Shown here in pieces: positions 1 through 10,261 of a DNA stretch of 64,000 nucleotides; the stretch's first letter is position 1; the number at the start of each line of letters is the position of its first letter. Source of the DNA: Ephemerocybe angulata (taxonomy: Eukaryota; Basidiomycota; Agaricomycetes; Agaricales; Psathyrellaceae). The position numbers and the translations under genes are program-made. The notes under the pieces were generated by a model, which ran no database searches, was not told the DNA's origin, and saw only the letters and a program-made list of their open reading frames with translations. The stretch is from positions 558,001-622,000 of the forward strand of contig JAACJK010000164.1 in the NCBI GenBank assembly GCA_013368325.1, written 5' to 3'.

Positions 1-235
1 TGTTTATACCGTTTGTTTGTCTTGCTGCCAGTTCGCGAGCTTTAAGTTCCAGGGTTCTCGGGAGCCGACTTTCTCACACAGGCTGTTCAGATCCTTTTCT
101 TCCCCACCGTTCCCCGTCGCTTCTCCATCTCTTCTCTCTCCCTCCCTCACCGCGGCGTAGAACAGGCGTAGAATCACTCTCATTAACTCTCGACACTCGT
201 TAAACTACTCTTCACGACACAGAACTAGCTCTAAA

Positions 236-1276
236 ATGCAGGTTATCGCTCTCCTCACTGCTCTCTCCTCCGTCCTCGTCATTGGCGCCGACGCTGCCAG
301 CATGCATGCCCGTCACGGCGCTGGCCACAACGAAGTTGCGCGCCGTCTTTCTGGCGAGGTGGACAACTTCACCAAGCGTGACTCCAGCAACTCCAGGTGG
401 TCGTTCTACAACACTGAGACTGGTAACGCGTACGTGATGTGTTCGTTTTGCTTGCACATTATGCTCACATACCCCTGTTCGACAGTGGTTCTTGCGGCCG
501 GTTCATCACGAACAACGAGTTTGTTGTAGCCATGAATGTCGGTGTAAGTTGTTTGTCTTCCTTATACTTTTGACGTACCCTGACAGCCCCTCTAGGACTA
601 CAAGCAGAGCGACTGCTTCAAGAAGATTACCATGACCTACAAGGGCAAGTCCACCACTGCTACCATCGGTGACCAGTGCCCAGGCTGCCCCCCTGGCGGT
701 CTCGATTTGTCTGAAGGTCTCTTCAAGTTCTTCGAGGACCCTGGTGTCGGTATCATCTACGGACAATGGTCCTTCGGCGAAGGAGGAGGCAGCCCTGCGC
801 CCACCTCCTCGTCCACCACCAAGAAGCCCACCTCCTCGTCCACCCAGCCCCCCAAGACCGAGACCCCCAAGCCTACGTCGGAAGCCCCCAAGCCCACGAC
901 CACGAAGACCACCGAGGCCCCCAAGCCCACCACTGAGGCACCTAAGCCCACGACCACCAAGACGACGACGACCTCGTCCAGCTCCTCCAGCAAGCCCATC
1001 AGCCTGACCGTCGCCACAACAAGCAGCACCACCAAGACCACGACGTCGTCGACCACCAAGGCCACCACCACCACGACGCCCGCTGTCACCATCGCTACCA
1101 AGTCGACGACGACCTCTGCTACCACCACGTCCGATGCCCCGACAATTGCCCCCGTCGGTGCTGCCAACGCTGGAAGCAACAAGTTCCTCGACAATGCTGC
1201 CCCCGCTGCCCGCTCGCTCAGCGCGCCCGTCCTCGGCCTCAGCGCACTTGCTGCGATCGCTGCTCTTGCTCTTTAA
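236..1276 (+). CDS. Secreted DPBB (RlpA-like) protein, probable GPI anchor
   Basis: Three exons (236-429, 486-543, 596-1276) join in phase to give about 310 aa. The N-terminus is a signal peptide (MQVIALLTALSSVLVIGADA). It is followed by a compact double-psi beta-barrel domain of the RlpA/expansin/barwin superfamily, recognisable from the NSRWSFYNTETG start, the CGRF segment, and the GDQCPGCPPGGLDLSEGLF motif followed by GIIYGQW. From about residue 135 the chain is a Thr/Ser/Pro/Lys-rich stalk with TTK and EAPKPT repeats. It ends in a hydrophobic tail (LGLSALAAIAALAL), which fits a GPI-anchor signal. Proteins of this family are secreted or wall-bound in fungi; some bind polysaccharide and some inhibit papain-like proteases. 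No enzymatic activity can be read from the sequence. A paralogue lies 1.4 kb downstream. The domain call is firm; GPI anchoring is inferred. Confidence 0.85.
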
Positions 1277-2719
1277 ATGAGGCGGATGTCTGATAAATGA
1301 CTCCGTCCCAATATAAACCCAACCCTATACCCTCATTGCATTCCCATCCCTTTATCCATCCCCCTCCCCTACCCCCTTTTTAACCCCCGGTGAACTGGCT
1401 GTCGGTGGTGCTTGCGCTGCTGTAGCCCTTCCTTGACTGACATTCCACTTGTGGCTTGGCGCTCATGGGCTGGAGAGTGAATTTTAACTGCGTTTTCTTC
1501 TCGCTCCTCCCGTATAGTTCCACTGGTTGAACCACTTTTCTAATGTTTCTACAGCCTACGTTAGCTTTGGGCACGTTCTGGATGACCTTGCTCTACTATT
1601 TGTTGTGTGTGCTATTTTTTGTTTACTTCGATAGTAATGATTCTGGATGATATACCTCTCTCCGTCTAATCCAAACTCATGGTCTTCAGTTTAGTGCCTA
1701 GATACGTAAGGTAAAGATTTTGTTACGCAGCACGTAGAGGACGAGTCGTCCTCAGCATTTTTCACTCCTTCCGAGTACTGTCAACCAAGTTCGTCATCCC
1801 CTCGTCCGCCTCCCCAGACTGCACTGATTTCGAGGGTTTGCAGGACCTCGCGCTGACCCCCGATCGTCAGGTCGAACACGCGCTACGCGCCACAACCGTT
1901 ATTGCCCAGCTTCCGACAATTGACCTTCCTTGTTGCTTCCTTGTCTTCCGCTGGCAACCCCAATTTCCCATTGTCCCCCTTCTTTGGTGGAGACGCCACC
2001 CCAGAAAATGGATTGTCGAGGCGGCAGTCGCGACGCGCTCGCTAACCGAGGAAAGTGCAGGACCAGCGGCGGATCAATTTGCAGATCTCCCCCCACTGTC
2101 ACCGCCACATTTTCGACCCCACTTCTTCCACGACTCTTCATTTTTCAGACCATTCCTTCCTCACTTGGAGCTACTTTCAGGCTTGGCCAGTCTGAATCTA
2201 ACCCGCTGCCCTAGTTTTATCAGGTGGAAGTGGTGAAAATATTGGTGCAAGTGATGTAACGGGGCCCTTGTTCTTCGTTCGACTCCATGCTGTCGGGGAG
2301 GGTCTCGCCGGACCCGTCACCGATGTCCACTCCACGGCAGAATAATCGAGAAGAAAAAAAACAAAGGCGAATGCGGGGGGAGTCCAGCCACCCTCGAAGT
2401 CCACTGGAAACGGGGTGATGATGAGCCCGCCGCCGGTATGGATGAGCTCCCGACTTATTCAGCGCCTCCATTCTTTTCCAGCGGTTGCCGTGGTATAAAT
2501 TAGACCCGGGGACTTCTGTTTTTACGGTTCCCACTTTCCGTGTGTCTACCTCCCTTGTCCCCTTATTGTCTCATCCCGCCGCCTTCGACCACGACACTCT
2601 TTTCGCTGGTCGATCTCTTCACCTCGGATTTCTCTACAAGTTCGAAGTGAACGACGGGACTTAGAACCCAACCCACACATTCATTCAGTACCCTTCCGAC
2701 CCGGTCTCCTCTGTACACC
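1277..2719. other. Intergenic region with TATA box of the second DPBB gene
   Basis: No gene is recognised. Short open frames on both strands (for example 1838-2236) lack an ATG start or any family resemblance. A good TATA element (TATAAATT, 2491-2498) lies about 220 bp upstream of the ATG at 2720, so a 5' UTR of roughly 190 nt is plausible. The stretch 2540-2700 is pyrimidine-rich, as is common in fungal 5' UTRs. Confidence 0.5.
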
Positions 2720-4122
2720 ATGCAGTCTCACCTTCTCACTGCGCTCGTCGCAACCTGCGCTGCGATCGGCGGGCTGGCCTCGCCCATCCGCGCTCCCGTG
2801 TCCGACGCCCTTCAGAAGCGGTCGACCAACTCCAGGTGGTCCTTCTACGACGTCGGCCTCGGCGCCTGCGGCGGCACCAACGTCGAGAGTGACTTCGTGA
2901 GTTTACTGCTTGCATGGAGGTTATTTGATCTCGTATTGATGTTCTTGTTTCTGTAGGTTGTCGCTCTTAACCAAGCAGAGTTTGGAACTGGGTTTCCCAG
3001 CCCTCAGTGTGGCAAGACTATCACGATGACATATAACGGCAAGACCGCGACTGCCAAGATCGTCGATAGCGTACGTCGTTCTCCCCACCTAAATCCCGGT
3101 CGTGGCATTTGCTGACCTCGAAATTGCAGTGCCCAGGATGCCCACAGGGAGGCCTCGATCTTTCGAGGGGTCTCTTCACGCACTTCGCGGCTGAATCCGT
3201 CGGTATCATCTATGGTGAATGGGAGTACGCCTCTGGCAGCGGAAGCGGCAGCACTTCCGCTGCCCCGACCACCACCAAAGCTTCCACCACCCAGGCTGCC
3301 GCACCCACCACCGCACCCACCACCAAGGCAGCTGCCCCTACCACCACCGCCGGGTCGTCGTGGAGCAGCGCCGCACCGGTCAAGGCTTCGTCCTCATCCT
3401 CGTCCCCTGCCGCCTCCAGCACCCAGCGGAGCAGCCACAGGCAGAAGACCACTTCTGCTGCTGCCCATACCTGGTCTTCCCCCGCGAAGAACGCCGCTGT
3501 GAACTCCTCGAGCTCCAGCTCGGCTTCGCCGTCGTCCTCGGCTTCTAAGCCTGCCGCCACCACTTCCAAGCCTGCTGCCACCACTTCCAGGCAAGTATCT
3601 GCTCCGTCTTCGTCCCCGGTCTCCAAGGTCCAGAGCACGGCTTCCCCGTCGAGCCCGACCACGAAGTCGGCCGCCCACCCTGCTGCTAGCAAATGGGGTG
3701 AGGCAGACGAGGAGGAGGAGGATTGCGACGACGAAAAGGAAGAGAAGCACTCTGCCACTGCGCATGCTACCAAATCTGCGGCTCCGACTTCTTCTGTTGC
3801 TGCTGCGCCTAAGGCTGTGAAGCCTGCCTCGCTCGCTGTGCAGTCTCCGTCGACTTCGTCCGTGCCCGTCTTTTCGGTGATGAGAACCTTGCGCTAACCG
3901 TTTCCTTTTCTTTTGTACAGTGCCACCACGAAAGCCGCATCGCATTCCTCGTCGGCCAAGGCGACCTCCACCAAGGCCGCTTCGTCGAGCCCCACCGCCA
4001 GCGCGGTCAGCGACGAGGAGACCGTCAAGAAGGACCTGCAGGCCATCAGCAATATCCTCAACTCGCTCGGAGACTACTTCGACAAGCTCTTCAAGAAGAC
4101 CAAGACCTCGAGCGCAGCCTAA
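2720..4122 (+). CDS. Secreted DPBB (RlpA-like) protein, paralogue of the upstream gene
   Basis: Exons 2720-2896, 2957-3070 and 3130 onward join in phase. The protein has a signal peptide (MQSHLLTALVATCAAIGGLA), a KR processing-like site, and the same DPBB core as its neighbour (NSRWSFYDVGLGACGG, then CPGCPQGGLDLSRGLF and GIIYGEW). A long Ser/Thr/Ala-rich tail follows, with an acidic DEEEEDCDDEKEEK patch. The last exon (from 3921) ends in an amphipathic segment around AISNILNSLGDYFDKLF and stops at 4122. The last junction is odd. The best-looking donor (3877) is in the wrong phase for the natural frame of the final exon; a weaker donor GTCCGT at 3858 would restore it. If the intron is retained, the protein stops at 3897. 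Unlike its neighbour it has no C-terminal hydrophobic GPI signal. Confidence 0.8.
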
Positions 4123-4621
4123 GCGCGTGTTGAGTGAGGAAGTGTAAAATGTAACACCATCGTCTGTGTTTTGTGGGCAGCCTGGCTATTCTAGAAGCTG
4201 GTGCCATGTATATGTTTTGGTATAGAGGTAGACCTTAGAATTGGAGGTGCCACTGGTGGCATTCCTCCACGACTTTCCTTTGTTTTGGGTTCGAAGTATG
4301 AATATCGATTCAATTTGCGCGCAATACTTGCCTTAGGCTTGAGAGATTGAGTGAGAAGTCTGAGAAATCTTTTGAAGACTTGTGGAGGCCTGACGTTCCC
4401 TTCCTTTTCAAATTTCTCGGTGACTTGGCTCTCCGAACCTTGTAATCCATCCCCAGCCATAGTCAGGATTAAGGCGAAGGATTTCGACGACAGTGTGTTC
4501 GAAACAGTGCCGAGTTCACGATGCATATAATACACGGGGCAAACGACTTTCTAAGTCATCGCCTTGCCAGATACATACAATACAAGTCATTTTGGTTTCC
4601 GTACACACGAAACGTAACCTT
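4123..4621. other. Convergent intergenic region
   Basis: This lies between the stop codons of the second DPBB gene and the P5CR gene, which are transcribed towards each other. A 114-codon minus-strand frame (4191-4535) has no family resemblance and probably lies in 3' UTR sequence. Nothing else is seen. Confidence 0.5.
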
Positions 4622-5859
4622 TTACTTCCTTGCCGGCTGGCCGAGCTCGCTGGCCCGCTCGGTAGCAGCCTGGATAGCACGAGCGATGGTCGAGCGCACT
4701 TTCCCGTCCTCCAGCGCCAGGAGACCCGCAATCGTACATCCTCCGGGGGTGGTCACCGAGTCCTTGATCTGCGCCGGGTGCGAGTTGCCCTGGAGGACCA
4801 TTCGAGCTGCACCTTGGAGAGCTACACGCATTACTCGTCAATGGCCATGTTCTTCCTGGAGATTGTGTGTGGAGAGACTTACTTTGTGCAGCCAACTCCA
4901 CGGCCTCGGCGCGCGGGAGACCCATCATCACGCCGCCGTCCGCCATAGCTTCGAGGAAGAGGCATGCGAAGGCAGGCCCAGACCCAGCGAGGGCCGTGCA
5001 GGCGTCGAAATGCTTCTCTTCGAGGAAGCGGCACCGGCCGATGGAGGGGAAGATGTTGAGGATGATGGCCTTGTCGTTTGCGGTTTCGGGCCCTGGAGGG
5101 AGGGTCGATACGACGGTCATGCCTTCACGAATCTGTAGACCAGAAGGCCGACTTGAGTTTCACGCAGAGTGGATTGGGGAAAAGGGGGCGTACCTTGCAA
5201 GGGGTGTTGGGCATGGCGCGGACGACGCGGGTTTCGGGGTGGACCAGGGATTGTAGCTGGCTGATAGTCACACCGGCGAGGACGCTAATGAGGAGTTTTC
5301 CCTTCAACGCATCCTTGACGCCCTCCTCCTGGAGGATAGCACCAGCCATATACGGCTTGCATCTATACTCTCCTTCAATACGCCATCCCACATACGTGCG
5401 AAAGCACAACAACAAACTCACCCGAGGAGGACAACATCCGCGCTCTGCACGGCCTCCAAATTCGAGCCAGCCACAACCTCGACCGTCTTGCCCAAATCCC
5501 CAAGCCCTTCAAACAGATTCTTCAACTTCTTCGCGCTCTCCTCCCTCCTCACCGTCGCCACGAACTGCGTCGGCACGCTCGGGTCCCCGCTCGTCGGCGT
5601 GAGCGTCCCGGGCGTATGCGACTCCCACTTGAGCTTCGGGGTGCTAGAGTCGCCGTTGGCTGCGCCCCCCGCGTTGCGGAGCGCATTGTCGAGCCGGATG
5701 GAAGCGGCGTCGAGGCTGTCGATGACTCCAGCAAGGACAGCTATGCCCATAGTCCCGCATCCTGAATTGGTCCGATGATTAGATTAGATTTCTCCGCGAC
5801 CACATGCAAACGGCCGAGCAGGCCTTCGACGTACCCAAAACGCAGAGAGTGTATCCCAT
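4622..5859 (-). CDS. PRO3: Pyrroline-5-carboxylate reductase
   Basis: It catalyses the last step of proline synthesis: NAD(P)H-dependent reduction of 1-pyrroline-5-carboxylate to proline (EC 1.5.1.2). Five exons join in phase (5859-5835, 5761-5422, 5362-5194, 5132-4883, 4821-4622) to give 327 aa, slightly longer than the usual 270-290 aa. The 25-nt first exon encodes only MGYTLCVLG and supplies the start of the Rossmann nucleotide-binding motif GCGTMG. Other family landmarks follow in order: VVLLGCKPYMAG, RAMPNTPC, the dimerisation-region motif TALAGSGPAF, and near the C-terminus the conserved DSVTTPGGCTIAGL. There is an insertion relative to bacterial ProC in the first third (about residues 35-75, TPGTLTPTSGDP). 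A retroelement ends 215 bp upstream of the start codon. Confidence 0.96.
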
Positions 5860-6074
5860 TTTGATGAGTGAAGCAAAAGATAGTAAAAGTCGTGTATGCG
5901 AAGCGAAACAAGAAAGAGAGGAAGATGAGAGATGTCGTCGGGACAAAGATGTGACTTCGGAGTAATTCAAGTTCGTTGTCGGCCGTATGTGGTCCAGGTC
6001 CTATATACTGGCTGACTCCACAATTTCTTAGGCTCCATTTATGCCTGGCGCTGGATATCAGCCGTAAAACACGT

Positions 6075-6296
6075 TCTATGTAGCTGTGTGCGCGTGATTG
6101 AGCCATGTAGGTAGACGACCGAATCAGGATGTATAGACTACCTAAGATACATACGGCAACAGATGGTCAGGCTCAACACAGAAGTTCAACGGATACTAGT
6201 AAGTGTATCCGATGATTTTTGGGTGCGAATCCCGGAGGGATTGCGACTCGAAACTCTTGACTGAGTCTGCGAGATGTCCAGAACCTGAGTGGCACA
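6075..6296 (-). repeat. Split direct repeat B2 (3' terminus of the retroelement)
   Basis: This 222 bp segment is repeated at 6526-6747. It begins at TCTATGTAGC and ends at GTGGCACA on the plus strand. It forms the outer 3' end of the element. The 81 bp between it and A2 (6297-6377) occur once only. Confidence 0.9.
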
Positions 6297-6377
6297 GGGT
6301 GGGTGGGACAACTCGAAGCACAAGGCACAGACAAGAGCGTCGAGTGACAGACAGTCTACAGAGGGATGGTGGGCGGG

Positions 6378-6525
6378 GAAAAGAAAAGCAGAGAGAGCGA
6401 AATACTGCGGTTGATGCAGATTTCGCGGCGTGGAGAGAGGCAAGAAGGGTTCGCCTCTCTCCCGCTTTGTCAGCACATAGACGACCTGCTCGGTTCGTCT
6501 CATGCTTCAACTCCCGAGAGAACAA
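6378..6525 (-). repeat. Split direct repeat A2 (internal copy)
   Basis: This 148 bp segment is duplicated at 11576-11723. It directly adjoins B1, with no spacer. Confidence 0.9.
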
Positions 6526-6747
6526 TCTATGTAGCTGTGTGCGCGTGATTGAGCCATGTAGGTAGACGACCGAATCAGGATGTATAGACTACCTAAGATA
6601 CATACGGCAACAGATGGTCAGGCTCAACACAGAAGTTCAACGGATACTAGTAAGTGTATCCGATGATTTTTGGGTGCGAATCCCGGAGGGATTGCGACTC
6701 GAAACTCTTGACTGAGTCTGCGAGATGTCCAGAACCTGAGTGGCACA
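6526..6747 (-). repeat. Split direct repeat B1
   Basis: This is the inner copy of the 222 bp B repeat, 77 bp downstream of the recombinase stop codon. No difference from B2 is seen by eye, which suggests recent insertion. Confidence 0.9.
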
Positions 6748-6824
6748 CCCGGGTGCATAGGAGAGCAGCGACGCGTAGAACGAAGTAAGACATCCCGCTA
6801 ACCAACAGGAGCAGCACGACGCAC

Positions 6825-8016
6825 CTAACGGACACGGGACGGCATAGTAATCCGCAGAAACGGCTCTAGGATCGGCGAAGCTTGAATATATGGTGCCAAG
6901 ATGTTCGCATGCTGGCGGAGATACAGCGTGAACGCATCGCTGGCCCAGCGTCCAATGCTCTTCACCACGTCGAAGGGCACGCCCCGGAGAAGGTACTCCA
7001 ACACCCCTCCAACGCGCAGCCCGTGACCCTTCAGAAGCTCGATGTTCGCAGCCTTACAGACTTCGGCGATGCGGTCGTCGAAAGCCTTGCGTGAAAGCGG
7101 CCGGATGCCCTTCTTGGGATGGACCCAGGAAAAAAGGTGCTGCTGCGGGCCCGGAGCGTTCACCGACAGATGATTCGTCATAGCCCAGGCCGGATCCGCA
7201 TCCCCCTCCTGCGGGGACCACTGAACTGTTTCACCCGTCGCACATGTCTTCGACCATGGGAGCTTGAAGGACGTCACAGGGAGTCCGAGTCTGCCAGAAG
7301 CCGGATCGGTGGACATCGCAGCCCGGCACACATACCGAGCCGGCCCCAGCTGCTTCCACTTGGTGAGGCTGGGAACCGTGAACTCGCCCAATCGAGCGAC
7401 GGACCAAAAGGTGGTGGTGAGGCAGGCGAAAACAGCTGCGTCTAGCGAGGTCGTCAGATCGAGGTGCTGGCGGATCGTGGATATGATGGCAGGGGTGTAC
7501 GGCGCACGTTTCGGCTTCTTCGACTTCGGTGGGGCAAGGCGGGCACCTGCAGTGAGAGCAGCTGACATCCTAGTCTCGTCGGGGGACCACGCTAGGCCGT
7601 GAAGAGTATGCCAGGCCTTAATACCGAAGTAGTAGTTCTTCAGCGTCGAGCCCGAGTAGGAGCCCGCACACACTGAGATGAATTCCAAAAGAAGGGCCTC
7701 ACTCGCGGGCCCGCGCAAGGACTCCGGTACCGGTGGCTCCTTCCTATCACAAAAAAGGTGGAATGCAAGCAAACCTGCGCCGTAGGTACCCTGCGTCGAG
7801 GGGGCCCATGCGTGAGACAGCACACCGTGGATGCGCCGGACCTGCTCTGCAGCCGAGCTGTCGTCCTGAGGCACGGAGCTAGATACCAGAATCAGTTAGC
7901 ATGCGGCCACGGGCATGAGTACAGAACAGCACGGCATACCGAAACGGACGCCACAGCAAAAGGCGTTCCTCCGATAGGCAATGCGGACGCAGCGGAGAAA
8001 CCGCCGGTGTCAACAT
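6825..8016 (-). CDS. Tyrosine recombinase of the Ngaro-like element
   Basis: It integrates the circular cDNA of the element by site-specific recombination. The continuous frame (7874-6825) has no ATG at its 5' end. An intron at 7879-7939 (GTATGC donor, CTAAC branch-like site, TAG acceptor) joins it in phase to a short upstream exon in another frame. That exon begins with the ATG at 8016 (MLTPAVSPLRPHCLSEER). The spliced protein is 376 aa. Catalytic residues of the family are present: Arg188 in SVARLGEF, His311 and Arg314 in KGHGLRVGG, Trp337 in GRWASD (the second His/Trp position) and nucleophile Tyr345 in TLYLRQH. It lies 70 bp downstream of the RT/RNase H stop. The splice model is inferred from the sequence; the enzyme family is certain. 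Confidence 0.9.
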
Positions 8017-8086
8017 CGAGTCGTATGCCTTGGGCAACGAGGTCGAGGGCCCAGGCAACGGAGCAGCAGCAGCCAGCGTAAAGGGC

Positions 8087-10261
8087 CTAGTGTTCCTCGA
8101 GTGCAAACCCCATGGCGTCTCGCTCACAGGTAGTACTATCCTCGAAGCCAGCGGCTGCCGCGCCGCGACAGAAGTCACGGATGGGTTTGGCGGCCGCAGC
8201 TGGGTAGCGTCCCTCCCGGAATAACCGAAGCTCGGTGGGTGTGTAAGGAAGGGAGGCGTCAACAACGAAGCGAGAGAGGGAGGCGTCGAGGTGAACGGGG
8301 GGAAGGAGAAGTGACCGGGGTGGGTAGATGCCCCTGGAGGGCGCGTCGGCAGGGTTATCGGCGCTCTGCACGTAGGCTGGGTGGATGCAGTCGGTGCGCC
8401 CAACATCTCTGATAAGGTGGTGGATACGCCGAAACACCCCATTGACTGCAGAGTTCCGACTGCGTCCGTTCTTCCACCCTCCAACAACTCCTGCATTGTC
8501 GCCGTAGAGCCGGAGGTGCTGGTAATCGGGATAGGCCTCGCATGTGGCAGCGACGAGGAGCTCGAAACCGACCGCTTCGGCCCACCCAATGTCACGTTGG
8601 CCGTCCAAAGTCTGCCATCCTGGGATGAGCCTCCAGGCGCGCCAGCGGTCGCCGATGGTGATACCGATTCCAATGCCAGAGCTCGCGTCAGAGTAAGCGG
8701 CGACGTCGTGGACAGTGAAAGGAGGGGGAATGGGGCGTGAGAGGGAACCGGTGGCGAGGCAGCTGTCCCACCAGTCGAGGTCTGCGGCAACTGTCCGAGG
8801 TGCGTGGCGAGCAGCATGTGGACTTGCACTGGCGAGGCCGAGCATGGTCTCCAGTCCGGTGAGGTACGCTCGTCCTTCGGTGATGACCATGCAGGTGTGA
8901 AGGAGCTTACCGTACAACCGCTGGACATCCTCCAGGGTGTGAGTCTTGGAAAGCCGCCAGTCCGCGATCGCAGCACGATACTTCTCGCGCTTCGCAGGGG
9001 TAAGGGAGACCGTCCGAGCGTCGAGATCCCACCACATCCCAGTGTATTCCGCCGCTGAGCCGAAAGGCCTGTCCTTTGAGCGCTCCCACACAAAACCGAG
9101 GTCCGTCGAAAGGTCGTCGATGTCACTGAACGCATATGTAAACTCCGCGTCCTCCGCCGAACGGGAGGAGGAGCCCGAGAGGTCCTGCAGAGGGAACGCA
9201 CAATCCTCGTGCATCTCAAGAGTCCCGCCTCCCGAAACCTGACCAGCATCCCACCACAAACGCCCGCGCTCATGAATACAACCCCGCTCCCGAGCGTTCC
9301 TAGCCCAACCTGCACGCAACACGTTATACTCCTCCAGATAGCGGCGAAGTATCCGGAGGAAGAAGTGGTCGTCGACCCACTTCCCGACCGGTCCCATACC
9401 CCGCGCGCGCACGATGTCGCACGCCGCATCATCGAGCTGGCCGTGAACTCCCCCAGACGAAACCGTCCCGAAAGCGGCCGCAGTGTCGAGGGCAATCCTC
9501 CCATCGCGCAACCGAACCGCTGCAGCTGCCCACTGAGATGGGTGCAGGGGAACAGTACGGAAGGCTTCTGCAACATCCCGAATGGCGATTTGAGAGCCAG
9601 GAGGAAGCTGGGAGATGAGTAGGAAAAGAACCATGAACGTACCCCACGTGCATGGAAATTGGGAAGAGTCGATGAAGGAATTGACGGAGGGAGAGGGGAA
9701 GGGACGGGAGATCTTGAGGGGGAATGAGAAGTTCTGGATGGGGCGGAATTTTCCTGGTCTCCCAGGTTTTGGTATGATGGAGAAGGGCGACGTCTGGAAG
9801 GGACCGATAAGGGCCAGAGCGTCTGCCACAGACATAGGGCCGATATACCGGCCTTTTTCAAGCTCGACGCCAACGATAGCGTCGAACTCGGAGGCGAACT
9901 CGTCAACGGAGGGGCGGTTGGGTGGACTTTGAATGACGGAGATAACGGGGAAACCGAGAACGAAACCGCGCCTGATACCTTCGACGACTGCCCCGTGCCT
10001 ACCCAGCAGTCCAGCGTTGGCGAGCTCGCGCTCCCACGCACGCCAGTGGTACGGCGTGCATGGCTCAGATCTTCTCCGTTCGAGGGCAGTCCTGAGCGCC
10101 GTGAGAGGAGGAGCCACATCCCGAGCAGAGATGGTTGCTGTCGTGGGAGCGGCTGCGACAGGCGCCAAGGCCCTTCTGCCAATCGAAACAGAGCCGCTGG
10201 TCCCCATCGAGGAGCCTGAGCGTCTTGCCCACTCGGTGGGACGCTGCGGGGAGTCTTCCAT
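8087..10261 (-). CDS. Reverse transcriptase-RNase H of the Ngaro-like element
   Basis: This polyprotein copies the element RNA into DNA and removes the RNA strand. The open frame extends upstream to 10636, but that part runs through a pyrimidine-repeat tract. The first convincing ATG is at 10261 (MEDSPQRPTEW), giving about 724 aa and overlapping the 3' end of gag in another frame. The RT fingers include SIIPKPGRPGKFRPIQNFSF. The catalytic aspartates are in RDVAEAFRTVPLHP (near residue 229) and KWVDDHFF (near 297-298), typical of the DIRS/Ngaro RT. The RNase H domain follows, with VAAYSDASSGIGIG, GWAEAVGFELL, LYGDNAGVVGG and ADNPADAPSRG carrying the acidic quartet. No methyltransferase domain is seen. 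The frame is undamaged, so the enzyme could be active. Confidence 0.93.
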   Translation of the reverse strand: MEDSPQRPTEWARRSGSSMGTSGSVSIGRRALAPVAAAPTTATISARDVAPPLTALRTALERRRSEPCTPYHWRAWERELANAGLLGRHGAVVEGIRRGFVLGFPVISVIQSPPNRPSVDEFASEFDAIVGVELEKGRYIGPMSVADALALIGPFQTSPFSIIPKPGRPGKFRPIQNFSFPLKISRPFPSPSVNSFIDSSQFPCTWGTFMVLFLLISQLPPGSQIAIRDVAEAFRTVPLHPSQWAAAAVRLRDGRIALDTAAAFGTVSSGGVHGQLDDAACDIVRARGMGPVGKWVDDHFFLRILRRYLEEYNVLRAGWARNARERGCIHERGRLWWDAGQVSGGGTLEMHEDCAFPLQDLSGSSSRSAEDAEFTYAFSDIDDLSTDLGFVWERSKDRPFGSAAEYTGMWWDLDARTVSLTPAKREKYRAAIADWRLSKTHTLEDVQRLYGKLLHTCMVITEGRAYLTGLETMLGLASASPHAARHAPRTVAADLDWWDSCLATGSLSRPIPPPFTVHDVAAYSDASSGIGIGITIGDRWRAWRLIPGWQTLDGQRDIGWAEAVGFELLVAATCEAYPDYQHLRLYGDNAGVVGGWKNGRSRNSAVNGVFRRIHHLIRDVGRTDCIHPAYVQSADNPADAPSRGIYPPRSLLLPPVHLDASLSRFVVDASLPYTPTELRLFREGRYPAAAAKPIRDFCRGAAAAGFEDSTTCERDAMGFALEEH

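Noticed and set aside
3210..3773. 187-codon minus-strand frame, and a 183-codon one at 3394-3945
   Set aside because: These are antisense shadows of the Ser/Thr/Ala-rich tail of the second DPBB gene.
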